Assembly: GCF_022288725.1 (NCBI RefSeq)
Contig: NZ_JAKNTA010000003.1
Span: 430,901-494,900, forward strand
DNA: 64,000 nucleotides
Origin: Kitasatospora sp. A2-31
GTDB lineage: Bacteria; Actinomycetota; Actinomycetes; Streptomycetales; Streptomycetaceae
Reading direction: 5' to 3'
Shown here piece after piece: positions 51,527 to 59,788 of the stretch. Below the pieces are notes generated by a model. That model was not told where the DNA came from. It made no database searches and worked only from the letters and a program-made list of their open reading frames with translations. Position 1 is the first letter of the stretch. Each line of letters begins with the position of its first letter. The position numbers were made by a program, and so were the translations under genes.

Positions 51527-51584
51527 CTCCCCGAGTCCGGCCCCCGCACCCACGCAGACCCGTCAGCACCGACAGGGAGACCCG

Positions 51585-52454
51585 ATGGACCCGGCCGTCG
51601 CACTGATCCGCACCACCCTCAACACCGCCTCGCTGCTCGCGCCCGGCGCGGCCGGCCGCGCGGCGTTCGCGCTGTTCCGCCACCCGCTCCGGCGCGGCCG
51701 GCTGCGCCCGCACGAGCAGCACGTCCACGCCCGGGCCGCCACCGAGCGGTTGGCCGTCGGCGGCAAGCCCGTGGTGGCCTACCGCTGGGGCGACGGCGCC
51801 CGGCCCGTCCTGCTGCTGCACGGCTGGCAGTCCCGGGCCTCGCGGTTCGCCCCGCTCGTGCCGCGGCTGCAGGCGCTGGGCATGACCCCGATCGCCTTCG
51901 ACGCCCCCGGCCACGGCGAGTCCGGCGGCCGTACCACCCACGTGCTGGAGTACCGCGAGCTGGCCTTCCGGCTGCAGGAGCGGTACGGCGACTTCGAGGC
52001 CGTGGTGGCGCACTCGCTCGGCGTCAACGCGGCCTTCCTCGCGCTGCGCGGGGGCCTGCGGGCCGGGCGGCTGGTGGCCGTCGCCGGGGCCGCCGAGGTC
52101 TCCTTCATGCCCGCGGCCTTCTGTGCCGCGGCCGGTCTGAACGCGCGGGTCGAGCGGCGGTTGCGGCAGCTGGTGGAGCGGGAGATGTTCCCCGGCGTCG
52201 AGGACGTCGCGGAGTACTTCGACGCCACCCGCCACCCCGCGGAGATCGCCGTGCCGATCCTGGTGGCGCACGACGAGGGCGACGACGTCGTCCCGGTGGA
52301 CCACGCCCACCGGCTCAAGTCCGCGTACGGCGACCGGCTGGAACTGCTGGTCACCCGTGGGCTGGGCCACCGGCGGATCCTCGGCGAGCCCGCCGTCCTC
52401 GACAACGCCGTCGGCTTCCTGGCCGCCGCCGACCGCACGGCGGGTGCCGCGTGA
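51585..52454 (+). CDS. Alpha/beta hydrolase
   Basis: 289 aa from ATG 51585. The oxyanion region is LLLHGWQSRASRF, the nucleophile elbow AHSLGVN puts Ser in a GxSxG-like turn (AHSLG), and Asp/His follow in AHDEGDDVVPVDHAHRL and LGHRRIL. N-terminal ~70 residues include a hydrophobic region. It is probably an esterase or thioesterase regulated by the TetR gene upstream; the stop overlaps the next start (GTGA), so the next protein is its operon partner. Confidence 0.88.
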   Translation: MDPAVALIRTTLNTASLLAPGAAGRAAFALFRHPLRRGRLRPHEQHVHARAATERLAVGGKPVVAYRWGDGARPVLLLHGWQSRASRFAPLVPRLQALGMTPIAFDAPGHGESGGRTTHVLEYRELAFRLQERYGDFEAVVAHSLGVNAAFLALRGGLRAGRLVAVAGAAEVSFMPAAFCAAAGLNARVERRLRQLVEREMFPGVEDVAEYFDATRHPAEIAVPILVAHDEGDDVVPVDHAHRLKSAYGDRLELLVTRGLGHRRILGEPAVLDNAVGFLAAADRTAGAA

Positions 52455-53146
52455 GCACCGTCCGCCCGCCCGGCCCCCCGGGCCGCACCGAACCGCTCGG
52501 ACTGCGCGAACCCGAACTGCGCGAACCCGAACTGCGCGAACTGCATGCGAGCGCGCTGGAGTCGGCGGCCCGGCTGGTCGACACGGTGCAGCCGGAGCAG
52601 TTGGTGCTGGCGACACCGTGCGCCGGCTGGACGCTGCGGGAGCTGCTGGCGCACGCGGTCGGCCAGCACCGGGGCTTCGCCGCCGCGGCGCGCGGCGCCG
52701 GCCCCGACCCCGCCCGGTTCGCGGCCGTGCCGGTCGGCAACGACCCGGCCGGTCCGTTCCGGCGCTCGGCCGCGGAGCTGGCGGCCGCCTTCGCGGAGGC
52801 GGCGGCCGACCGCGAACGGCGGCTCCGGCTGCCGGAGATCGACCGGGACGTGGCCTTCCCGCTGCGCCTGGCGGTCGGCTTCCACCTGCTGGACACCCTG
52901 GTGCACACCTGGGACGCCGCGGCCGCGCTCGGTGTCGGCGCCGGTGTCGCCGCGGCCGTGGACGGCGAGCCGCGACTCGCCGCCGCCCTGCTGGCGGTGG
53001 CCGAGCGGGTGCCCGCCGGGCCGGCGGACCGGGCGCCGGGGCGCGCCTTCCGCGAACGCCGGGAGCCCGGCGCCGCCGCCGGGCCGTTCCATCGCGCGCT
53101 CGCCCTGCTGGGCCGCGACCCGGCCTGGGCGCTGCCCGAGCGGTAG
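52451..53146 (+). CDS. Mycothiol-dependent maleylpyruvate isomerase-like (DinB-fold) protein
   Basis: 231 aa from GTG 52451, overlapping the hydrolase stop. The four-helix DinB/MDMPI core is clear: LVDTVQPEQLVLATPCAGWTLRELLAHAVGQH (given in part) with its His, FPLRLAVGFHLLDTLVHTWDAA with two His, and a C-terminal FHRALALLGRD. Three His would bind Zn as in the TIGR03086 family. An N-terminal LREPELREPELREL repeat is low complexity. The pairing suggests a thiol-linked or hydrolytic detoxification unit. Confidence 0.85.
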   Translation: MSTVRPPGPPGRTEPLGLREPELREPELRELHASALESAARLVDTVQPEQLVLATPCAGWTLRELLAHAVGQHRGFAAAARGAGPDPARFAAVPVGNDPAGPFRRSAAELAAAFAEAAADRERRLRLPEIDRDVAFPLRLAVGFHLLDTLVHTWDAAAALGVGAGVAAAVDGEPRLAAALLAVAERVPAGPADRAPGRAFRERREPGAAAGPFHRALALLGRDPAWALPER

Positions 53147-53185
53147 CGCCGGTGGCGCGGCCCGGCCCGGCCCGGCGCGGGCGGC

Positions 53186-53299
53186 TCAGCCGTCGTCGCG
53201 CGGCTCGTCGGGGAACCGCGGCCCGCCGATCAGGTAGAGCAACGCGGCGATCGGGAAGCCGATCGAGGCGGCCAGCAGCACGATGAATTGCCAGAACAT
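53186..53299 (-). CDS. 37-aa single-pass membrane protein
   Basis: Starts at ATG 53299 with GAGGAG six to eleven bases upstream. It reads MFWQFIVLLAASIGFPIAALLYLIGG in the membrane part, then PRFPDEPRDDG, an acidic tail. The clear ribosome site, membrane helix and charged tail support a real short gene despite its size. Its function is unknown. Confidence 0.6.
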   Translation of the reverse strand: MFWQFIVLLAASIGFPIAALLYLIGGPRFPDEPRDDG

Positions 53300-53524
53300 C
53301 CGTCGCTCCTCGTCCTGGTCGGTCGTCCCGCCCGTGGCGCCCCGTCAGCCCCGGGAGGCTCGGGCACCCGAACGGGGATCTCAAACCCGTCGGGCCCCGA
53401 TTGGCCGGATTGTCCACTCGCTATCCGACGGTATGGCCGAATTGCCCCCGCTGCCACCGGACGGCGCAGCGAGCCGCGTGCAGGGGTCTGGGCCTGTGCC
53501 CGGCCCGGCGGCCACACTGTCGGG

Positions 53525-54346
53525 ATGCAGGTACAGCTCGCAGGAGAAGCACGGCGGCCGGGCAGCGAGAGCGAGGACTTCGCGGCGGCGTCGCCGGAGG
53601 CGCTCGTCCTCCTCGACGGTTCGAGCTCGCCGACCGGCCTGGAGTCCGGGTGCCGCCACGGCACCCCCTGGTACGTACGGCGGCTGGGGGTGCACCTGCT
53701 GGCCCGGCTCACCGACCGCGCGGACCGCTCGATCGCCGAGTGCCTGGCCGACGCCATCGTGGAGACCGCGGCGCTGCACGGCGGGCGGTGCGACCTCGCC
53801 CACCCCAACACGCCGGCCGCCATGGTCGTCGCGGCCCGTCGGCACGGCACCGCACTGGAGTACCTGGTGCTCGGCGATTCGTTGCTGGTGCTGGAGTTCA
53901 AGGACGGCCCGCCCAGGGTGATCGGTGACAACCAGCGCTTCCCCGGCGGGGAGGAGCTGCGCCGGCAGGTTTGGTCGACGGTGCCCGGCTCGGCCGAGCG
54001 CGCCGCGCTGCACCTCGAGTACGCGCTGGCGGTGCGGGCGGCCCGGAACAACGGCGGCGGTCCGTGGATCGCCGCCGCCAGCCCGAAGGCCGCCCAGCAC
54101 GCCGAGACCGGCTTCGTCGACCTGGACCGGCTGCGCGCGGTGGCCGCGCTGACCGACGGCGCCTCGCGCTACACCGAGCGGTTCGGCCTCGGCAGCTGGG
54201 GCGACGCCCTGCGGCTGCTCGCCGAGTCGGGGCCGGGCGAGCTGATCGCCCAGGTGCGGGCGGTCGAGCGGGCGGACGCCGACTGCGAGCGCTGGCCGCG
54301 CGGCAAGGCGCACGACGACGCCTCGGCCCTCTACGCACTGCTGTAG
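53525..54346 (+). CDS. PP2C-like phosphatase-fold protein
   Basis: 273 aa from ATG 53525. PP2C metal motifs are partly present: VLLDGSSSP near the start, VLGDSLLVL, TDGASRYTERFGLG and a terminal HDDASALYALL with the Asp pair. Some expected Gly/Asp residues of motif 2 are not obvious, so it may be a degenerate or unusual PP2C. It stands alone between the small membrane gene and pirin. Function unknown. Confidence 0.65.
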   Translation: MQVQLAGEARRPGSESEDFAAASPEALVLLDGSSSPTGLESGCRHGTPWYVRRLGVHLLARLTDRADRSIAECLADAIVETAALHGGRCDLAHPNTPAAMVVAARRHGTALEYLVLGDSLLVLEFKDGPPRVIGDNQRFPGGEELRRQVWSTVPGSAERAALHLEYALAVRAARNNGGGPWIAAASPKAAQHAETGFVDLDRLRAVAALTDGASRYTERFGLGSWGDALRLLAESGPGELIAQVRAVERADADCERWPRGKAHDDASALYALL

Positions 54347-54451
54347 GGGACCGAGGCGTTCCGGGGGCCCGGTCCCCCGGGTGTTCCGGGGGACCGGGCC
54401 CCCGGGCGGGGACGAGGCCGCCCCTCGTCCGGGGGGCGCGGCGGCCGCCGG

Positions 54452-55402
54452 TCAGTCGATCGGGTGGCCGAACGAACCGGACTGGAAGTCCCGCATCGCC
54501 TGCTCCAGTTCGCGGTGGCTGTTCATCACGAACGGCCCGTACCAGGCGACCGGCTCCCGGATCGGCTGCCCGCCCAGGATGATCACGTCCAGGTTGGGGT
54601 GCCGGGAGTCCTGCTTGGCGTCGGCGGAGACGGTGAGGGTGTCGCCCTCGCCGAACACCGCGGCCTGCCCGCTGCGGATCGGCCGGCCCTCCGCGCCGAT
54701 CCTGCCGTCGCCGTTGAGGACGTACGCCAGCGCGTTGAAGTCCGGCCGCCACGGGATGGTGACCTGCGCGCCCGGGGTGATGCTGGCGTGCAGCAGGGTG
54801 ATCGGGGTGTGGGTGATGCCCGGGCCCTCGTGGCCGTCCAGCTCGCCGGCGATCAGCCGCAGCACCGCGCCGCCGTCCGGGGAGGAGAGCAGCTTGACGT
54901 GGCCGCCGTGGATGTCCTGGTACCGCGGCGCGGTCATCTTGTCGGCGGCCGGCAGGTTGACCCAGAGCTGGATGCCGTGGAACAGGCCGCCGGTCATCAC
55001 CAGCGACTCGGGCGGCGTCTCGATGTGCAGGATGCCCGAGCCGGCGGTCATCCACTGGGTGTCGCCGCCGCCGAGGTGGCCGCCGCCGCCGTGCGAGTCC
55101 TTGTGGATGAACTCGCCGTCGATCAGGTAGGTGACCGTCTCGAAGCCGCGGTGCGGGTGCCAGGGGGTGCCCTTCGGCTCGCCGGCCGCGTACTCAACCT
55201 CGCCCATCTGGTCCATCATGATGAACGGGTCGAGGTACTTAGTGTTGATCTTGGCGAAGGCGCGGCGGACGGGGAAGCCCTCGCCTTCGAAGCCCTCCGG
55301 GGCGGTGACCACCGTGAGGACCGGCCGGGCGCTGGTGGCGTTCGGGTCGGGGGTGGCGACGCGGGGGAGGGTCAGCGGGTTCTCGACGGTCACGGCGGGC
55401 AT
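54452..55402 (-). CDS. Pirin-family protein
   Basis: 316 aa from ATG 55402 after GAAGGAGG, a better start than TTG 55453. The cupin metal site is clear: HPHRGFETVTYLIDGEFIHKDSHG (given in part) holds the His pair and Glu, and the later HTPITLLHASI and RHPNLDVIILGGQPI follow the second cupin. Pirins can act as quercetinase or redox co-regulators. The gene faces the SseB gene; a large palindrome upstream suggests MarR-type control. Confidence 0.9.
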   Translation of the reverse strand: MPAVTVENPLTLPRVATPDPNATSARPVLTVVTAPEGFEGEGFPVRRAFAKINTKYLDPFIMMDQMGEVEYAAGEPKGTPWHPHRGFETVTYLIDGEFIHKDSHGGGGHLGGGDTQWMTAGSGILHIETPPESLVMTGGLFHGIQLWVNLPAADKMTAPRYQDIHGGHVKLLSSPDGGAVLRLIAGELDGHEGPGITHTPITLLHASITPGAQVTIPWRPDFNALAYVLNGDGRIGAEGRPIRSGQAAVFGEGDTLTVSADAKQDSRHPNLDVIILGGQPIREPVAWYGPFVMNSHRELEQAMRDFQSGSFGHPID

Positions 55403-55444
55403 GTCGGCCTCCTTCGGGGGTTCCTCTGGCCTACGTCCACGAGA

Positions 55445-55487
55445 ATAGTTCAATCCTCAACAAGAAGCAAGTTGAAGATTGAACTAT
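55445..55487. promoter_or_regulatory. Near-perfect 43-bp palindrome upstream of pirin
   Basis: ATAGTTCAATC (55445-55455) and GATTGAACTAT (55477-55487) are exact inverted repeats; inside them TCAAC and GTTGA pair as well, leaving a 9-base loop. It covers the pirin promoter region. MarR-type proteins commonly bind such TTCAA/TTGAA palindromes, and none is encoded next to it here. Confidence 0.55.
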
Positions 55488-55556
55488 GTGTCGACGACGG
55501 GGCCGGGCGCTGCCCCGGCGGCCGGCCGGCCTCTTCGAGGGGCGGCCCGGCGGCTC

Positions 55557-56057
55557 CTAGCCGTACATCCGGCGCATGGTGAAGTCGACCATCTGCTCGA
55601 CGGCCTTGGCGTCGAACACCATCCGGTGCTCGCCCTCCATGTCCAGCGCGAAGCCGTAGCCCGTCGGGAGCAGGTCGAGGACCTCCGCGCCGGTGACGGT
55701 GAAGTGCTTGGAGTCCTTGCCGGCGTAGCGGCGCAGCTCCTTCAGCGAGCTGAACATCGGGATCACCGGCGTGGGCGTGTTGTGCAGCGCCAGGAACCCG
55801 GGCCGGTCGCCGCGCGGGCAGTGCACCTTGGAGGTGATGAAGATGGCCTGGAAGTCCTCCACGGCCATCGACCCGGTGGTGAAGGCCCGGACGGCGTCCG
55901 CCAGCGACGGCGGGGACGGCTCCGGGTAGAGGGACTGCTGGCCCTGCGGCTGCTCGCCGTACGGGCCGGGGCCGGGCATGCCGCTCATGCCCGGCTGCGG
56001 TCCCGCCTGTTGCTGGTAGGAGCCGCCCGGGTATGCGTTCTGGTCATAGCCGTACAC
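55557..56057 (-). CDS. SseB-domain protein
   Basis: 166 aa. A Gly/Pro/Gln/Tyr-rich ~45-residue head precedes an SseB N-terminal domain (LADAVRAFTTGSMAVEDFQAI, then HNTPTPVIPMFSSLKELRRYAG, VLDLLPTGYGFALDMEGEH). These domains occur in actinobacterial proteins linked to envelope stress; no enzymatic role is known. It faces the acyl-CoA dehydrogenase promoter on the other side. Confidence 0.75.
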   Translation of the reverse strand: MYGYDQNAYPGGSYQQQAGPQPGMSGMPGPGPYGEQPQGQQSLYPEPSPPSLADAVRAFTTGSMAVEDFQAIFITSKVHCPRGDRPGFLALHNTPTPVIPMFSSLKELRRYAGKDSKHFTVTGAEVLDLLPTGYGFALDMEGEHRMVFDAKAVEQMVDFTMRRMYG

Positions 56058-56271
56058 ACGGACAGGCTATCGGGAGCGCCGCCACCCGTGCTGGCGTCGA
56101 TCCTGACAAGGAGTGGTCGTCCCGCCTTGTGGGACGTGACCACGTTCATAGCGGATTCACTGCCGGGGGCTTGAACAAGTTACCGCTGGGTAGCATCATG
56201 ATGCCTACTGGTGGGTACGGGGCGCCCGAACGCGGCGGTCTCCCGGAAGCGACGAACCGGAGAAAACGGCC

Positions 56272-58101
56272 ATGGGTCACTACAAGTCCAACCTGCGGGA
56301 CGTGGAGTTCAACCTCTTCGAGGTGTTCGGCCGCGAGCAGGTCTACGGCACCGGACCGTTCGCGGACATGGACGTCGAGACCGCGAAGAACATCCTGAGC
56401 GAGATCGCACGCCTCGCCGAGAACGACCTCGCCGCGTCCTTCGCCGACACCGACCGCAACCCGCCGGTCTTCGACCCCGAGACCAACACCGCGCCGGTCC
56501 CGGCCACCTTCAAGAAGAGCTACCAGACCTACATGGACGCCGAGTGGTGGCGTCTGGGCATCCCGGAGGAGATCGGCGGCCAGGTCACGCCGTCCTCGCT
56601 GATCTGGGCCTACGCCGAGCAGGTCCTGGGCTCCAACCCGGCCATCTGGATGTACTCCTCCGGCCCGGCCTTCGCCGGCGTCGTGCACGACGAGGGCACC
56701 GAGGAGCAGAAGAAGGTCGCCCAGCGGATGACCGAGCGCCTCTGGGGCGCCACCATGGTCCTCACCGAGCCGGACGCCGGTTCGGACGTGGGCGCCGGCC
56801 GCACCAAGGCCATCAAGCAGGAGGACGGCTCCTGGCACATCGAGGGTGTGAAGCGCTTCATCACCTCGGGCGAGCACGACATGTCCGAGAACATCATCCA
56901 CCTGGTGCTGGCCCGCCCCGAGGGCGGCAAGCCGGGCACCAAGGGCCTGGGCCTCTACATCGTCCCGAAGTTCGACTTCGACTGGGAGACCGGCGAGCTC
57001 GGCGAGCGCAACGGCGTCTACGCCACCAACGTCGAGCACAAGATGGGCCTCAAGGCCTCCAACACCTGCGAGATGACCTTCGGTGCCAAGCACCCGGCCA
57101 AGGGCTGGCTGCTGGGCGAGACCGTCGACGGCATCCGCCAGATGTTCAAGATCATCGAGTTCGCCCGCATGATGGTTGGCACGAAGGCGATCGCCACCCT
57201 CTCCACCGGCTACCTGAACGCGCTGGAGTACGCCAAGGAGCGCGTGCAGGGCGCCGACATCTCGCAGTTCCTGGACAAGACCGCCCCGCGCGTCACCATC
57301 ACCCACCACCCGGACGTGCGCCGCTCGCTGCTGACCCAGAAGGCCTACGCCGAGGGCATGCGCGCGCTGGTCCTGTTCACCGCGTCCACCCAGGACGACA
57401 TGCTGGCCGCCCGCCTGCGCGGCGAGCGCGACGAGGCCGCCGAGCGCCTGAACGACCTGCTCCTGCCGATCGTCAAGGGCTACGGCTCGGAGAAGTCCTA
57501 CGAGCAGCTCGCCCAGTCCCTGCAGACCTTCGGTGGCTCCGGCTACCTGCAGGAGTACCCGATCGAGCAGTACATCCGGGACGCCAAGATCGACACCCTC
57601 TACGAGGGCACCACCGCGATCCAGGGCCAGGACTTCTTCTTCCGCAAGATCGTCAAGGACGGCGGCCAGGCGCTGACCGCGCTGTCCGAGCAGATCCAGA
57701 AGTTCCTCGCCACCGCCGAGGGCGGCGACGCCCTGGCCGCCGAGCGCGAGCTGCTCGCCAAGGCCGCCGGCGACCTGGAGGCGATCGTCGGCAAGCTGCT
57801 GGCGGACCTCTCCTCGGTCGAGCAGGACGTCAAGAACATGTACAAGGTGGGTCTCAACACCACCCGCCTGCTGCTGGTCTCGGGCGACGTCGTGGTCGGC
57901 TGGCTGCTGCTGCGCCAGGCCGCGGTGGCCCTGGCCAAGCTGGAGGCCGGTGCCTCGGAGAAGGACGTCGCGTTCTACCAGGGCAAGGTGGCCGCGGCCC
58001 GCTTCTTCGCCAAGAACGTGCTGCCGACCGTCGCCCCGCAGCGCCTGATCGCCGAGGGCATCGACAACGAGATCATGGAGCTGGCGGAGGAGGCGTTCTG
58101 A
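56272..58101 (+). CDS. Acyl-CoA dehydrogenase, ~609 aa (FadE5-like)
   Basis: 609 aa from ATG 56272 after GGAGAAAA. The FAD-dependent core is present: [21 protein letters not shown], the flavin region [17 protein letters not shown], and the catalytic Glu/Tyr area around [16 protein letters not shown]. The long C-terminal extension (~residues 450-609) is typical of FadE5-type mycobacterial enzymes that take branched or unusual acyl chains. It stands alone and ends in a strong hairpin. Confidence 0.92.
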   Translation: MGHYKSNLRDVEFNLFEVFGREQVYGTGPFADMDVETAKNILSEIARLAENDLAASFADTDRNPPVFDPETNTAPVPATFKKSYQTYMDAEWWRLGIPEEIGGQVTPSSLIWAYAEQVLGSNPAIWMYSSGPAFAGVVHDEGTEEQKKVAQRMTERLWGATMVLTEPDAGSDVGAGRTKAIKQEDGSWHIEGVKRFITSGEHDMSENIIHLVLARPEGGKPGTKGLGLYIVPKFDFDWETGELGERNGVYATNVEHKMGLKASNTCEMTFGAKHPAKGWLLGETVDGIRQMFKIIEFARMMVGTKAIATLSTGYLNALEYAKERVQGADISQFLDKTAPRVTITHHPDVRRSLLTQKAYAEGMRALVLFTASTQDDMLAARLRGERDEAAERLNDLLLPIVKGYGSEKSYEQLAQSLQTFGGSGYLQEYPIEQYIRDAKIDTLYEGTTAIQGQDFFFRKIVKDGGQALTALSEQIQKFLATAEGGDALAAERELLAKAAGDLEAIVGKLLADLSSVEQDVKNMYKVGLNTTRLLLVSGDVVVGWLLLRQAAVALAKLEAGASEKDVAFYQGKVAAARFFAKNVLPTVAPQRLIAEGIDNEIMELAEEAF

Positions 58102-58137
58102 CGCCGCGCACCCCACTGACCGCCTGACGAACCCTCA

Positions 58138-58174
58138 CGACGAAGGGCCCGGTGCCGCACCGGGCCCTTCGTCG
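58138..58174. terminator. Hairpin terminator after the acyl-CoA dehydrogenase
   Basis: A perfect 17-bp stem with loop CCG, rich in GGGCCC, follows the stop by ~40 bp. It should work in both directions and protects the M18 promoter region from readthrough. Confidence 0.8.
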
Positions 58175-58391
58175 TTGCCCGCCGGCGGGCCCCGGGACGA
58201 CCGTCCGCGACCGGGCGGTGCCCCCCGGTGCCCGGCTCCCCGGCTCCCCGGCGTGGTGTCAGTTCACGTTTCTGTCTGTGTTCTGCATCCGTTGGGACGT
58301 TCCGAGTGTCATGTCCGTGTACGGGCATATGCTCAAGGTGCGAAGCCGAACCCCCCATCCGGCTCCGGCCCTCCCTCGACTCAGGAGCAGC

Positions 58392-59702
58392 ATGTCGACC
58401 GCCGCCCGTCAGGCCTACTTCGACCGGACGCACACCGATGATCTGATCGCCTTCCTCGGTACCTCACCGTCGCCGTACCACGCGGTCGCCAGCGCCGCGG
58501 AGCGGCTGGAGAAGGCGGGCTTCCGGCAGGTGGCCGAGACGGACGCCTGGGACGCCTCGGCCGGGGGCCGCTACCTGGTCCGCGGCGGCGCACTGATCGC
58601 CTGGTACGTGCCCGAGGGCGCCGGCCCCGAGACGCCGTTCCGGGTGGTCGGCACCCACACCGACTCGCCCAACCTGCGGGTCAAGCCGCTGCCGGACACC
58701 GGCTCGGCGGGCTGGCGGCAGGTCGCGGTGGAGATCTACGGCGGCGTGCCGCTGAACACCTGGCTCGACCGCGACCTCGGCCTCTCCGGGCGGCTGGCCC
58801 TGCGCGACGGCAGCGTGCGGCTGGTGCAGCTGGACGAGCCGCTGCTGCGGGTGCCGCAGCTGGCCATCCACCTGGACCGCCAGGTCAACGAGGGCATGAA
58901 GCTCGACAAGCAGCGCCACCTCACCCCGATCTGGGGCCTCGGCCCGGTCGACGAGGGCGGCCTGATCGAGTACGTCGCGCAGCGCGCCGGCGTCGAGGCC
59001 GCCGATGTGGCCGGCTGGGACCTCATGACCCACGACGTGCAGCCCGCCTCCTACCTCGGCCGGGACCGCGAGCTACTGGCCGGTCCGCGGCTGGACAACC
59101 TGCTCTCGGTGCACGCCGCGACCGCCGCGCTGGCCGCCGTCGCCACCGCCGCGGCCGCCGGTGCGGAGCTGCCGTACATCCCGGTGCTCGCCGCCTTCGA
59201 CCACGAGGAGACCGGCAGCGAGTCCGACACCGGCGCGCAGAGCCCGCTGCTCGGCAACGTGCTGGAGCGCACCGTCCACGCCCGCGGCGGCAGCCGCGAG
59301 GACCGCGCCCGCGCGCTGGCCGGCACCGTCTGCCTCTCCTCCGACATGGGCCACGCCGTGCACCCCAACTACAGCGAGCGGCACGAGCCGGGGCACCACC
59401 CGATGCCCAACGGCGGGCCGATCCTGAAGGTCAACGTCAACAACCGGTACGCCACCGACGGCGTCGGCCGGGCGGTGTTCGCGGCGGCCTGCGACAAGGC
59501 CGGCGTGCCGTGGCAGACCTTCGTCTCCAACAACGCCATGCCCTGCGGCACCACCATCGGCCCGATCACCGCGGCCCGGCTGGGGATCGCCACGGTGGAC
59601 TGCGGCATCGCCGCGCTCTCCATGCACTCGGCCCGCGAGCTGTGCGGCGCGGAGGACCCGTACCTGCTGGCGAGCGCGATCAAGGCCTTCCTGGAGGGCT
59701 GA
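58392..59702 (+). CDS. M18 aminopeptidase (aspartyl aminopeptidase)
   Basis: 436 aa from ATG 58392 after AGGAG. Metal motifs: GTHTDSPNLRVKPLP (His and Asp), DHEETGSESDTGAQSP (Glu/Asp), VSSDMGHAVHPNY with a conserved His, and the C-terminal HSARELCGAEDPYLL. It is a dinuclear-zinc peptidase that removes N-terminal Asp or Glu in the cytoplasm. Length fits bacterial M18 enzymes. The ~290-bp gap before it has no gene beyond the dehydrogenase terminator. Confidence 0.93.
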   Translation: MSTAARQAYFDRTHTDDLIAFLGTSPSPYHAVASAAERLEKAGFRQVAETDAWDASAGGRYLVRGGALIAWYVPEGAGPETPFRVVGTHTDSPNLRVKPLPDTGSAGWRQVAVEIYGGVPLNTWLDRDLGLSGRLALRDGSVRLVQLDEPLLRVPQLAIHLDRQVNEGMKLDKQRHLTPIWGLGPVDEGGLIEYVAQRAGVEAADVAGWDLMTHDVQPASYLGRDRELLAGPRLDNLLSVHAATAALAAVATAAAAGAELPYIPVLAAFDHEETGSESDTGAQSPLLGNVLERTVHARGGSREDRARALAGTVCLSSDMGHAVHPNYSERHEPGHHPMPNGGPILKVNVNNRYATDGVGRAVFAAACDKAGVPWQTFVSNNAMPCGTTIGPITAARLGIATVDCGIAALSMHSARELCGAEDPYLLASAIKAFLEG

Positions 59703-59722
59703 CGGCGCCGGACGCTCCGTGC

Positions 59723-59764
59723 CGAAGGGTCCGGCGGAGGGGAGTACCTCCGCCGGGCCCTTCG
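59723..59764. terminator. Convergent hairpin terminator
   Basis: An 18-bp stem (one G-T pair) with a six-base loop separates the convergent M18 and NHL genes. Confidence 0.8.
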
Positions 59765-59788
59765 CCGTGCCGGCCGGCGCCCCGGGGC

